This document shows, piece by piece, positions 1-7,308 of a stretch of 18,378 nucleotides of DNA. Position numbers and translations under genes: made by a program. This stretch comes from Chloroflexota bacterium (GTDB taxonomy: Bacteria > Chloroflexota > UBA6077), in contig JAJZQR010000090.1 in the NCBI GenBank assembly GCA_021806765.1, positions 1 through 18,378 on the forward strand, read 5' to 3'. Numbering within the stretch: the first letter of the stretch is position 1; each line of letters begins with the position of its first letter. The notes beneath the pieces were generated by a model. That model searched no databases, had not been told where the DNA came from, and was given only the letters and a program-made list of their open reading frames with translations.

Positions 1-94
1 CCAGGAACGCCTCTCGTGAGACACCCTCCTCCCAGAAGAAGGGGTTGACGGCCAGGTTATGCTTCCCATCGCGGCCAAGATATGGGTTGAGTAA
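1..94 (-). other. Possible partial coding stretch of an unknown gene, cut by window edge and breakpoint
   Basis: Read on the minus strand this stretch is open in one frame and gives a protein-like sequence (…LLNPYLGRDG…, …NLAVNPFFWEEG…) with mostly G or C in third codon positions. I do not recognise the family. The open frame abuts the place where Mod homology begins on the opposite strand (about position 95), so it may be the end of a different gene joined there by a rearrangement, or by the assembly. The plus strand has stop codons here in the Mod frame. Only about 31 codons are visible, so the coding call is tentative. Confidence 0.3.
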
Positions 95-118
95 CAGTGG
101 TCCACCACCAGCCGCGAC

Positions 119-2365
119 GTGAAGGACGGCAAGGCCGAGCATATCACCCGGGAGCCGGAGCAGGTGAAGGCCTTCCGTGATACCTGGCGGGACGGCATCC
201 ACAGCTACCTCACCTACCTCCGCGACCGCCTCACCGTTGCCCGCGACCTGCTGGCGGAATCCGGCTCGATCTTCGTCCAGATCGGCGACGAGAACGCGCA
301 TCGCGTGCGGTCACTGATGGACGAGGTGTTTGGGGAGGACAATCTACTTTCTTTGATCCCCTTTCTGACCACAACATCCCAGAGTTCAACTGGCCTTGGT
401 TCGGTGGCTGATTTCCTCCTCTGCTATGCCAAGGACAAGCATTCGGTCAAGTACCGACAGTTGTATCAGCCGAAGGATCCAGCGGCAACCGGTGGGTGGG
501 CACTGAACTACGGTCGTTTCCCCGATGGAACGTATCGTCCCTTGACGCGCGAGGAACGTCAGGATCGCACCTCGCTGCCACGGGGCACGATGCTCTATCG
601 CCTTGACAACATTACATCCCAAGGGGCGACGCCATCAGGAACTGTTACCTTTGAATTCGAGGGGAAGCAGTTCCTTCCCGGAGCAAAGAGCCATTGGAAA
701 ACGACGACCGTAGGAATGCGAGTCCTATCGCGCGCGCACCGCATCCAAACCTCAACCAACTCAATCCAGTACGTTCGCTTCCTTTCAGATTTCGCAATCC
801 AGCCGATCACCAACTTGTGGACCGACACCACGCAAGCGGGCTTCGTAGATGATAAGGTCTACGTCGTTCAGACGGTCAGCAAGGTCATCGAACGCTGCAT
901 CCTGATGGCCACCGACCCCGGCGACCTCGTCCTGGACCCGACCTGCGGCTCCGGCACCACGGCCTACGTCGCGGAGCAGTGGGGCAGGCGTTGGATCACC
1001 ATCGACACGTCGCGCGTCGCTCTGGCCCTGGCCCGGGCGCGCGTCATGGGCGCCCGCTACCCCTACTACCTCCTCGCCGACTCCCGTGAGGGCCAGATAA
1101 AGGAGGCCGAGGTCACCCGCACGGTCCCTAGCTCTCAGCCGGTGCACGGCAACATCCGCCACGGCTTCGTCTACGAGCGGGTGCCCCACGTCACCCTCAA
1201 GTCCATCGCCAACAACGCAGAGATCGACGTGATCTGGGATAAGTGGCAGGAGACCCTGGAGCCACTGCGGGCGTCGCTGAACGGGGCGCTCGACAAGAGT
1301 TGGCAGGAATGGGAGATCCCGCGAGAAGCAGGCGCAGCATGGCCGGAGCCGGCGAAGAACCTGCATGCCGACTGGTGGGAGGCCCGCATCGCCCGGCAGA
1401 AGGAGATCGACGCCTCCATCGCCGCTAAGGCCGAGTTCGAGTACCTCTACGACAAGCCCTACCCGGACAGCAAGAAGGTCCGCGTGGCCGGTACCTTCAC
1501 CGTCGAGAGTCTATCCCCCCATCGGGTGCTCGGGGTGGACGAGGACGACGAACTGATCGATCCCCTCAGCGAGACCGGCCCCGGCTACGGCGAGAAGCAG
1601 AGCTTCCCCCAGATGATCCTGGAGAACCTCAAGACTGCCGGAGTCCAGCAGGCCCACAGGGAGGACAGGATCACCTTCACCTCGCTCACTCCCTGGCCGG
1701 GCGAGCTCGTCTGCGCCGAAGGCCGCTACCCCGAGGGCGAGGCGGAGAAACGAGCGGCCATCTTCATCGGTCCTGAGTTCGGCACCGTCAGCCGCCCCGA
1801 CCTGGTGGCCGCCGCCAGGGAGGCTGCCGATGCCGGCTTCGACGTCCTGATCGCCTGCGCCTTCAACTACGAGGCCCACGCCACGGAGTTCAGCAGGCTC
1901 GGCCGCATCCCGGTGCTGAAGGCCCGGATGAACGCCGACCTCCACATGGCCGACGATCTGAAGAACACCGGCAAGGGCAACCTGTTCGTGATCTTCGGCG
2001 AGCCCGACATCACCCTCCTCGACGAGCCCGACGGCCGGATCCGCGTGAAGGTCAACGGCGTGGACGTCTTCCACCCCAACACCGGGGAGGTCATCAGCGA
2101 CAACGCCGACGGCATCGCCTGCTGGTTCGTCGATACCGACTACAACGAGGAGAGCTTCTTCGTCCGCCACGCCTACTTCCTGGGCGCCAACGACCCATAC
2201 AGCGCCCTCAAGACCACCCTCAAGGCAGAGATCGACGAGGAGGCCTGGGCGACGCTCCACAGCGATATCTCCCGCCCCTTCGACAAACCGAAGTCGGGCC
2301 GCATCGCCGTCAAGGTCATCAACCACCTCGGCGACGAGGTGATGAAGGTGTTCAGGGTGTCGTGA
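119..2365 (+). CDS. 5'-truncated type III-like (Mod) site-specific DNA methyltransferase
   Basis: This is the C-terminal three quarters of a beta-class adenine N6 methyltransferase of the Mod family, which uses S-adenosylmethionine to methylate DNA in restriction-modification systems. In this class the catalytic DPPY motif comes first, then a target-recognition region, then the SAM-binding motif. The SAM motif DPTCGSGT is clear at residues 273-280, counting from the GTG at 119. A family-typical block (TYLRDRL, SGSIFVQIGDEN, MDEVFGEDN) lies at residues 32-76. Residues 300-748 are the long helical and recognition C-terminal part. Recognisable in-frame sequence starts at 95 (QWSTTSRDV…), just after a TAA at 92-94, and nothing upstream encodes the expected DPPY region. 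The protein is therefore truncated and should not methylate DNA. The GTG at 119 is only the first possible start and has no convincing ribosome binding site. The C-terminus looks complete. The cognate restriction helicase is absent. Confidence 0.85.
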   Translation: MKDGKAEHITREPEQVKAFRDTWRDGIHSYLTYLRDRLTVARDLLAESGSIFVQIGDENAHRVRSLMDEVFGEDNLLSLIPFLTTTSQSSTGLGSVADFLLCYAKDKHSVKYRQLYQPKDPAATGGWALNYGRFPDGTYRPLTREERQDRTSLPRGTMLYRLDNITSQGATPSGTVTFEFEGKQFLPGAKSHWKTTTVGMRVLSRAHRIQTSTNSIQYVRFLSDFAIQPITNLWTDTTQAGFVDDKVYVVQTVSKVIERCILMATDPGDLVLDPTCGSGTTAYVAEQWGRRWITIDTSRVALALARARVMGARYPYYLLADSREGQIKEAEVTRTVPSSQPVHGNIRHGFVYERVPHVTLKSIANNAEIDVIWDKWQETLEPLRASLNGALDKSWQEWEIPREAGAAWPEPAKNLHADWWEARIARQKEIDASIAAKAEFEYLYDKPYPDSKKVRVAGTFTVESLSPHRVLGVDEDDELIDPLSETGPGYGEKQSFPQMILENLKTAGVQQAHREDRITFTSLTPWPGELVCAEGRYPEGEAEKRAAIFIGPEFGTVSRPDLVAAAREAADAGFDVLIACAFNYEAHATEFSRLGRIPVLKARMNADLHMADDLKNTGKGNLFVIFGEPDITLLDEPDGRIRVKVNGVDVFHPNTGEVISDNADGIACWFVDTDYNEESFFVRHAYFLGANDPYSALKTTLKAEIDEEAWATLHSDISRPFDKPKSGRIAVKVINHLGDEVMKVFRVS

Positions 2366-2599
2366 TCGGATTTCCAAGCCAAGGGGCTGGAGTCCCGTGC
2401 GGTGGTCGTGATGGCCTGCGACGACGAGATCATCCCTTCCCAGGAGCGCATCGAGACGGTAGGCGACGACGCGGACCTTCAGGAGGTCTACGATACCGAG
2501 CGCCACCTCCTCTACGTCGCCTGCACGCGTGCCCGCGACCATCTCCTGATCACGAGCGTCGCGCCGGCTTCGGAGTTTCCCGACGATCTGCGAGAGTGA
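2366..2599 (+). pseudogene. C-terminal remnant of a UvrD/Rep-like superfamily 1 helicase
   Basis: The 77 codons directly after the Mod stop codon encode the end of a UvrD-type helicase. Motif V (FQAKGLESRAVVVMACDDE) and motif VI (ERHLLYVACTRARDHLL) of superfamily 1 are both easy to see. Everything upstream (Walker A, Walker B and the rest of the helicase core) is missing, so it cannot be a working helicase. It is in the same reading frame as the Mod gene and separated from it only by the TGA at 2363-2365. The first internal start is GTG 2402, with no obvious ribosome binding site. The simplest explanation is a deletion that removed the gene(s) between mod and the helicase end. Confidence 0.8.
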
Positions 2600-2783
2600 C
2601 ATTCTAGACTCCGCCCCGCCATCCGCTAATAAGAAACAGGAATAGCCGGCTCATACAGAAGCAGTAGCGAATGAGCGGCCTGATGGACCAGTAGACTTGC
2701 CTTGGGGCACATCGAATAGCAGCCAGGACGTCGCCATCATCCACCTTGCCCAGCTGACATGACAGCCATATTCCTTCACTATA

Positions 2784-2844
2784 TGTTGACATTGTCAGAC
2801 ACCCGTGCTATGCTCTGCTTGATTGGAAGGGCAGGTGTTGACAT
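2784..2844 (+). promoter_or_regulatory. Possible operator: repeated TGTTGACAT flanking the promoter
   Basis: The 9-mer TGTTGACAT occurs at 2784-2792 (over the -35 box) and again at 2836-2844 (over the start codon), 52 bases apart or about five helical turns. One copy continues into the palindrome TGACATTGTCA. The cassette encodes an HTH protein at 4922, so autoregulation through these sites is plausible, but this is inference. Confidence 0.35.
2786..2814 (+). promoter_or_regulatory. Near-consensus sigma-70-type promoter of the QueC-like cassette
   Basis: TTGACA at 2786-2791 and TATGCT at 2809-2814 are separated by exactly 17 bases. Transcription would start near 2821, leaving a leader of about 22 bases before the ATG at 2843. 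This excludes the upstream in-frame ATG at 2759 as the start of the first gene. A short palindrome TGACA-T-TGTCA (2787-2797) overlaps the -35 box. Confidence 0.75.
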
Positions 2845-3463
2845 GCCTGATGGAGACGTGATCCCGCGCACGCCAGTGCGGCTCTGGAAAAGGCCGCACA
2901 GTCTGCTTAGCTCGGCCACGGATGCTCAGGCTGTGGCAGATGGTATTTTCCATTCGCTTGTTGGAAGCTTGCGGGACAAGGGCGGGCTCCCCGGAACCCA
3001 AGATCTCGCTGCCATCGTCGGTGACATGATAGCAGGCAACATTAGCCTGGCTGATGCCCTGGAAGAGACACACGAGGTGGAATGGCGACATGGTGTGCAC
3101 GTCCATACTCGTGTCGCTGCCGAAGCCACCAGGAGGGTGCTGGTTGAGGTTGGCCAGGGTAAGGCTCTCAGTTCCGCCCCGCTAAGGACTGTCACTGAGG
3201 CATCCTGCTGGCAACTCATCCGCCATCAGCTACTTGGGCGGATCGGCCCCGATCAGCAGGGCGTCAGCTACACCACTCACGAAGAATACCTCCAGTGGGA
3301 ACAGCGAGTCCTGGCTCCGATCCAGTCAAGGGTCGGCGCCATTGTTGCGGATGTGGCACGTGATCCAACCGGGCGCAGCCTACCTCGAAAGAGCCAGATA
3401 CAGGTCCCGGCCCGGCCAGAGACGGAGGCGATCCTTGAGACTGATCTCTTGGAAGTCAGATAG
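2843..3463 (+). CDS. Unrecognised 206-aa protein, first gene of the QueC-like cassette
   Basis: I do not recognise this family. The start ATG 2843 is preceded by a purine-rich site (AGGGCAGG, ending 7 bases before it) and lies just downstream of the inferred transcription start. The product is soluble, with no signal peptide or membrane segment. It appears mostly helical, with charged stretches around residues 70-100 (DALEETHEVEWRHG) and a basic segment near 180-190. It has no cysteines arranged as a zinc site and no nucleotide-binding motif that I can see. It sits 19 bases upstream of the QueC-like gene and almost certainly shares its transcript. By analogy with Qat and type IV CBASS, where a QueC-like enzyme acts on a partner protein, it could be the partner or substrate of the next gene. 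That is a guess from position only. Confidence 0.7.
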   Translation: MPDGDVIPRTPVRLWKRPHSLLSSATDAQAVADGIFHSLVGSLRDKGGLPGTQDLAAIVGDMIAGNISLADALEETHEVEWRHGVHVHTRVAAEATRRVLVEVGQGKALSSAPLRTVTEASCWQLIRHQLLGRIGPDQQGVSYTTHEEYLQWEQRVLAPIQSRVGAIVADVARDPTGRSLPRKSQIQVPARPETEAILETDLLEVR

Positions 3464-3482
3464 TCGCAGAGGGGAGAAGAAC

Positions 3483-4898
3483 GTGACCGCCCAGCCCACT
3501 GCCAAGCCGGCAAGCTATCAGTTTGTCTTTGACGGCAACAATCAGGTTCGCTTCGCCGTCGGTGACGACCAGTTGGGCCCCTATCTCCGCTTCACCGTCG
3601 GCGACTATGCCCTAACCACGGCTTTTGGTGTCGCTTTACCTCCTGAGCTCGCGGACCTCATAGATGTCGCCGTCGCCGTCTACATAGTAGATCGTCTGGC
3701 CGCGCGGCGGCCTGTACATGCTGACCTCTACCACCTTTACTGGACCCGTCACATTCGGGTGCAGATCCCGCTGCGTGTTCCAAGTCTCTGGATCAACACG
3801 GAACTTGGCAAGCACCTCCACAGGCTTCTTCGGTTCCTTACCGAGGATCTTTGGGACTTCGACTTCTCGACGCGAAGCGGAAGGCCGCGGCCATCGGAGA
3901 CTATGAGACATATGCTTCAGACGCCGCTAACCGAGCCCGTGACCGTGGGCCTGTTCAGCGGGGGACTGGACTCTCTGGCAGGCGCGTGCCGCGAACTGCT
4001 TAACCCCCCGGGGGGAACGTTCTTCCTGTTCTCAGGGAGGACGAATTTCCGGATGGGCGCGCACCAGGAACTACTGTCTCAGCAGCTACGTCTGAAGACA
4101 CATCGGGATGTTCGCCCGCTCGTGGTTGAGTTCGGTCTCCGCGATCGGGGCGGGAAACAGGATGAAGATGAACCAAGCCAGCGGTCTCGTGGTTTCGTTT
4201 TCCCTGTGTTGGCAGCCGTCGCGGCACTACTTGCTGGAGCAGGCGAGATCCAAGTCTATGAGCCGGGTGTCGGAGCGATCAACCTGCCCTATACCGAGGC
4301 TCAGCTCGGTGCCCAGGCTACCCGTGCAACTGACCCGCGTACGCTGCTGGCGCTGTCTGAGTTTATCAGCATGGCGGCTGGCCGGCCGTTTTCGGTACGA
4401 GCACCGTTCCTCTTTGCGACCAAGGCCGAGCTGTGCCAGAGTATCGTAGTCCTGGGCGTCTCCGACCTCGCCAAAGAGACAGTCTCGTGTGACAGCGTCT
4501 CGCTGCGAGTCAAAGGCCACACCCACTGTGGCTTGTGTACCTCGTGTCTTCTCCGTCGCCAGGGGCTCGATGGTGCTGGGTTAGGCGATCTGGATCGCAA
4601 GTGCGGGATATACAAGGATGACCTTCTGGCTGGACCTGGCGCGGTCCAATTTAAGAAGCTTTACTACCTTCGAGCAATGGACCTTCAGGCACGCAAACTC
4701 GAGTATGCGCTGGCGACCGCGAACCCCTGGCAGGAGCTCGGCAGAACGTACCCTCAACTGGTCGAGATTGCATTCGCTCTTGCCGGGACAGGCCGCCCCA
4801 TGCAGGCTGTTGGGAACGATATCGTCGATCTCTACCGCAGATACTGCATGGAATGGGCTCGCTTCAGGGCGAGCATCCCCTGGGCTCTCGCCAGCTAA
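3483..4898 (+). CDS. QueC/QatC-like PP-loop ATPase (7-cyano-7-deazaguanine synthase-like)
   Basis: A 471-aa member of the QueC superfamily. QueC uses ATP to convert 7-carboxy-7-deazaguanine into preQ0. Longer, defence-linked relatives (QatC of Qat, the QueC-like protein of type IV CBASS) have an extra N-terminal region like the first 150 residues here, which include DLIDVAVAVYIVDRL. The PP-loop motif SGGLDS is intact at residues 159-164. The zinc-binding motif is complete, with C336, C349, C352 and C355 followed by LLRRQGL. Start GTG 3483 has GGGGAG six bases upstream (3471-3476), and the open frame upstream of it overlaps the first gene. No queD, queE or queF lies nearby, so queuosine biosynthesis is unlikely. 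The partners (unknown protein, HTH-ImmA/IrrE-type, PIN) suggest a defence role. Family assignment is firm; function is inferred. Confidence 0.88.
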   Translation: MTAQPTAKPASYQFVFDGNNQVRFAVGDDQLGPYLRFTVGDYALTTAFGVALPPELADLIDVAVAVYIVDRLAARRPVHADLYHLYWTRHIRVQIPLRVPSLWINTELGKHLHRLLRFLTEDLWDFDFSTRSGRPRPSETMRHMLQTPLTEPVTVGLFSGGLDSLAGACRELLNPPGGTFFLFSGRTNFRMGAHQELLSQQLRLKTHRDVRPLVVEFGLRDRGGKQDEDEPSQRSRGFVFPVLAAVAALLAGAGEIQVYEPGVGAINLPYTEAQLGAQATRATDPRTLLALSEFISMAAGRPFSVRAPFLFATKAELCQSIVVLGVSDLAKETVSCDSVSLRVKGHTHCGLCTSCLLRRQGLDGAGLGDLDRKCGIYKDDLLAGPGAVQFKKLYYLRAMDLQARKLEYALATANPWQELGRTYPQLVEIAFALAGTGRPMQAVGNDIVDLYRRYCMEWARFRASIPWALAS

Positions 4899-4921
4899 GC
4901 CGGCGCAGGGAGGTGATGGCT

Positions 4922-6136
4922 ATGGACACCGATATACTGAGGACCCTGGACCCACGAGAGTTGGGACACCGGTTGCAGGAGGCACGCAAAGCCCGGGGAC
5001 AAACTCAACAAGATGCAGCCGTGCATCTGGGCGTGGCCCGGACGACGATCACCGCCATCGAGAAGGGTGAACGACGAATCCAGTCCTCGGAGCTTGCTCG
5101 TCTGGCCATCTTCTATGGGCGGAGCGTCGGGGAGTTCCTTCGCCAGCGTCCCCCAATGGCGCCGTTCACCGTCCAACTCCGCGCTGTGCTCGCACCGGGA
5201 ATGGAGGTAGAAAGAGAAATCTCCTCGGGCATGGCCGAGTTCGAGCGTTTGTGCCTGGATTACCTTGAGCTTGAGCGAATATGCGCGGCGCCTCTGGCAG
5301 GGAAATACCCTGAACAGTATCGTACTGAGGGAGTCCCCCCTGAGTCGGCTGGAGAAGACGTGGCCAGCGCAGAGCGCAACCGACTGGGGCTGGGCGATGG
5401 CCCGCTGCTCAACCTGCGGGAAGTCATGGAGAGCGACGTCGGCCTCAGGGTTTTCAACATGGAACTTCCCTCCCGTATCGCCGAGATGTTCGCCTATACC
5501 GACGAACTCGGGGGCTGCCTCGCCATCAACCGCAAGCACCCTGAAGAGCGCCGGCGCATGTCCATGGCCCATGGTTATGCTCACTTCCTGGCGAACCGGT
5601 ATCGGCCCGAAGTTGCATTCCTCGGCCGTTACCAGCGGCTGCCCGAGCAAGAGCGCTTCGCGGACTCTTTCGCCCGCTCCTTTCTGATGCCGGAGTCCGG
5701 ATTGCGTCGCCGCTTCAATGAGTTCAAGCGAAGCCGCCAGGGCCGCTTCACCCCGAGTGATCTGTGCACCCTCGCCCACTTCTACTTCGTGTCGGTCGAG
5801 GCCCTGACCCTGCGTCTGGAAGAACTGCGTCTTCTCCCCGGGGGTGCCTGGGACCGACTGCAGCAAGCCGGATTCAAGGTCCAGGAAGCCAAGGAGATTC
5901 TGCAACTGCAGCAGCACCAGGAGAGCAACCAATTGCTGCCCCTAAGGTACAGGTACCTGGCCGCTGAGGCCTTTGAGCGAGCCGAGATCACGGAAGGTCA
6001 ACTCGCGCGCTTTCTTCGCGTCGACCACCTTGAGGCGCGTCGGATCATAGCAGAGCTTGCCAGTCGAACGGTGGTTTCCGATGAGGGCACCGTTTCCAGT
6101 ATGCCGATCGACCTGGGCAAGTCGCTTTCGGCCTGA
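4922..6136 (+). CDS. XRE-type HTH protein with ImmA/IrrE-like domain lacking the catalytic Glu
   Basis: A 404-aa two-domain protein. Residues 13-67 form an XRE helix-turn-helix (ARKARGQTQQDAAVHLG… TAIEKGER), so it probably binds DNA. Residues about 160-300 resemble ImmA/IrrE zinc peptidases, which cleave repressors or antitoxins. The usual HExxH motif here reads H217-G-Y-A-H221: both histidine ligands are kept but the catalytic glutamate is glycine. The third ligand is probably E244, in a typical E-x-x-A-x-x-F-A context followed by FLMP. The C-terminal 120 residues are helical. The start ATG 4922 is chosen because GGGAGG (4908-4913) lies eight bases upstream; ATG 4916 is too close to it. It starts 23 bases after the QueC-like stop. 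HTH-ImmA proteins beside PIN-type genes are known as toxin-antitoxin-like pairs, so it may control the next gene's product or the operon promoter. Confidence 0.85.
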   Translation: MDTDILRTLDPRELGHRLQEARKARGQTQQDAAVHLGVARTTITAIEKGERRIQSSELARLAIFYGRSVGEFLRQRPPMAPFTVQLRAVLAPGMEVEREISSGMAEFERLCLDYLELERICAAPLAGKYPEQYRTEGVPPESAGEDVASAERNRLGLGDGPLLNLREVMESDVGLRVFNMELPSRIAEMFAYTDELGGCLAINRKHPEERRRMSMAHGYAHFLANRYRPEVAFLGRYQRLPEQERFADSFARSFLMPESGLRRRFNEFKRSRQGRFTPSDLCTLAHFYFVSVEALTLRLEELRLLPGGAWDRLQQAGFKVQEAKEILQLQQHQESNQLLPLRYRYLAAEAFERAEITEGQLARFLRVDHLEARRIIAELASRTVVSDEGTVSSMPIDLGKSLSA

Positions 6137-6168
6137 CCGGACGTACGGCACTGAATGGGTGAGTGGAG

Positions 6169-6594
6169 ATGACCATCGACTTCGCCGGATGTCGTGCGGT
6201 GCTGCTCGACAGTTGCTCGCTGCTGAACCTCTACGCGAGCCGCCGGATGGCAGATGTTCTCCGAGTGCTCCCCGTTCGTTGCGCCGTGGTCGACATCGTG
6301 ATCGGCGAGGCGGCCTATGTGCTGCGAGGCGGCGATGGAGAGGATGCCGCCGAGCGTGAACGGGTCGATCTCCAGCCATTCACTGCCTTTAGGCGCATGG
6401 AGGTCTGGCGGCTGGAGACGGAGGCCGAATTTACTAGCTTTGTCGCCCTCGCTGCCCAGATAGACGACGGTGAGGCCGCCACGTGTGCCCTGTCCTTTCA
6501 CCGATCGGGAGCGGTGGTCACCGATGATCGCAAGACGCACCGCGTCGTAGCCCGTTCAGCATCCCGGAGGTTATCACCACCAGCCAGCTGCTGA
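6169..6594 (+). CDS. PIN-domain nuclease-like protein with frameshifted C-terminus
   Basis: The fourth gene of the cassette, 32 bases after the HTH-ImmA gene. It shows a PIN fold, an RNase-type domain common in toxins. The acidic residues are all visible: D14 (LLDSCSLLNL), E47 (DIVIGEAAYVL), D100 and E102 (IDDGEAATC) and D119/D120 (VVTDDRK). ATG 6169 is chosen because GGTGAG lies six bases upstream; GTG 6163 is the alternative. After about residue 126 the frame loses family character and stops at 6594. The normal end of the protein (…VITTSQLLKYWAE…) is in another frame up to 6746. As written, a 141-aa protein with a foreign tail is made. It keeps the catalytic residues but lacks the last strand and helices, so activity is uncertain. 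Confidence 0.75.
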   Translation: MTIDFAGCRAVLLDSCSLLNLYASRRMADVLRVLPVRCAVVDIVIGEAAYVLRGGDGEDAAERERVDLQPFTAFRRMEVWRLETEAEFTSFVALAAQIDDGEAATCALSFHRSGAVVTDDRKTHRVVARSASRRLSPPASC

Positions 6595-6746
6595 AATACT
6601 GGGCCGAAGCGGCCCACGCCGAGGACGGTCAATTGCGGGCGATGATGCTGGACATCCAGACGAGAGCTCGCTTCGTGCCGGGCAAACAGGATCCTTTGCT
6701 CGGCTGGTGGGAGGCTCTGATCAGACCCTCAACTCCCGGGCGATGA
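6549..6746 (+). pseudogene. Out-of-frame C-terminal end of the PIN gene
   Basis: From about 6549 the -1 frame encodes the natural end of the preceding PIN protein (FSIPEVITTSQLLKYW, then TRARFVPGKQDPLLGWWEAL) and stops with TGA at 6744-6746. Restoring one base near 6545-6556 would give one continuous gene of about 192 codons. I see no slippery heptamer there, so this looks like a one-base deletion or a sequencing error rather than programmed frameshifting. Confidence 0.7.
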
Positions 6747-6873
6747 AGGTCCGGCACCGCCCCGTGTACTCGGCGTGGCCGGACGACCCCTCGGGTGTGG
6801 TCTAGAGTGCCCGGCCTTTGACTCTCGGATTGCCGCGTACAGTCCCGGATGGAACGAGCGAGCAGTCCCCCGC

Positions 6874-7308
6874 CTACTCCTTCCACAGGGCCGATCCTGG
6901 TGGGCGGCGGGTAACGGTGGGGATCCTGTCGAAGTGGGTGTCGTAGGAGTACACGATCTGCGACCCCGTCTGCTCCATCGCGGCGACGATCAGGGCGTCT
7001 CCGAAATCCACGCCGGAGCCGGCGTACAGCTCCAGGGCATGCAGCACGGCGTTGCGGTTCTCAATCCTGAAACCCGGCAGACGCACCAGCGGGGCCAGGA
7101 GCTCGTACACCTCGGAGCGGGGAAGGTTGTAGAGGCGAGGCGAGGACAGGACGTACACGGCGTCGGCGATGACCGTGTCGGGGGCCGCCACCTTCAGCCC
7201 GCCGCTCGCGACCGCCTCGAAGAGCCCTGCAGCCTCATACTGCTTCTTCGGGTCGTCCTTGGTGAGGAGCCGGATGATGACATCGGTGTCGACAAAAGGG
7301 TCGGTCAT
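6874..7308 (-). CDS. vapC: VapC-like PIN-domain toxin
   Basis: A 144-aa PIN-domain protein, the usual length for a VapC ribonuclease toxin, which cuts tRNA or other RNA and is held inactive by its antitoxin. The four acidic positions are D7 (FVDTDVIIRLL), D49 (in the place usually held by Glu, VIADAVYVL), D104 (VDFGDALIVAA) and D123 (YSYDTHFDRI). It starts at ATG 7306-7308, overlapping the antitoxin stop by four bases (ATGA), so the two are translationally coupled. It ends 127 bases from the end of the convergent PIN gene of the QueC-like cassette. Target RNA cannot be told from sequence. Confidence 0.88.
   Translation of the reverse strand: MTDPFVDTDVIIRLLTKDDPKKQYEAAGLFEAVASGGLKVAAPDTVIADAVYVLSSPRLYNLPRSEVYELLAPLVRLPGFRIENRNAVLHALELYAGSGVDFGDALIVAAMEQTGSQIVYSYDTHFDRIPTVTRRPPGSALWKE

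Noticed and set aside
1511..2602. Long minus-strand open frame opposite the methyltransferase end
   Set aside because: Antisense shadow with low-complexity Val/Gly/Asp composition; the plus strand carries recognised Mod and UvrD motifs.
2600..2785. Short minus-strand frame between the UvrD remnant and the cassette promoter
   Set aside because: No ribosome binding site or family resemblance; treated as plain intergenic sequence.
4895..5932. Long minus-strand open frame opposite the HTH-ImmA gene
   Set aside because: Antisense shadow; the plus strand has HTH and ImmA-like motifs and a good ribosome binding site.
6743..6805. A 20-codon frame overlapping the PIN stop by ATGA, possibly a fifth gene of the cassette
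   Set aside because: It ends after 20 codons, no family is recognisable, and sequence after the stop shows no continuation; at most a remnant.
6777..6816. GGCCGG…CCGGCC as a terminator of the QueC-like cassette
   Set aside because: The loop is about 28 bases and only a TTTG follows; too weak to call.
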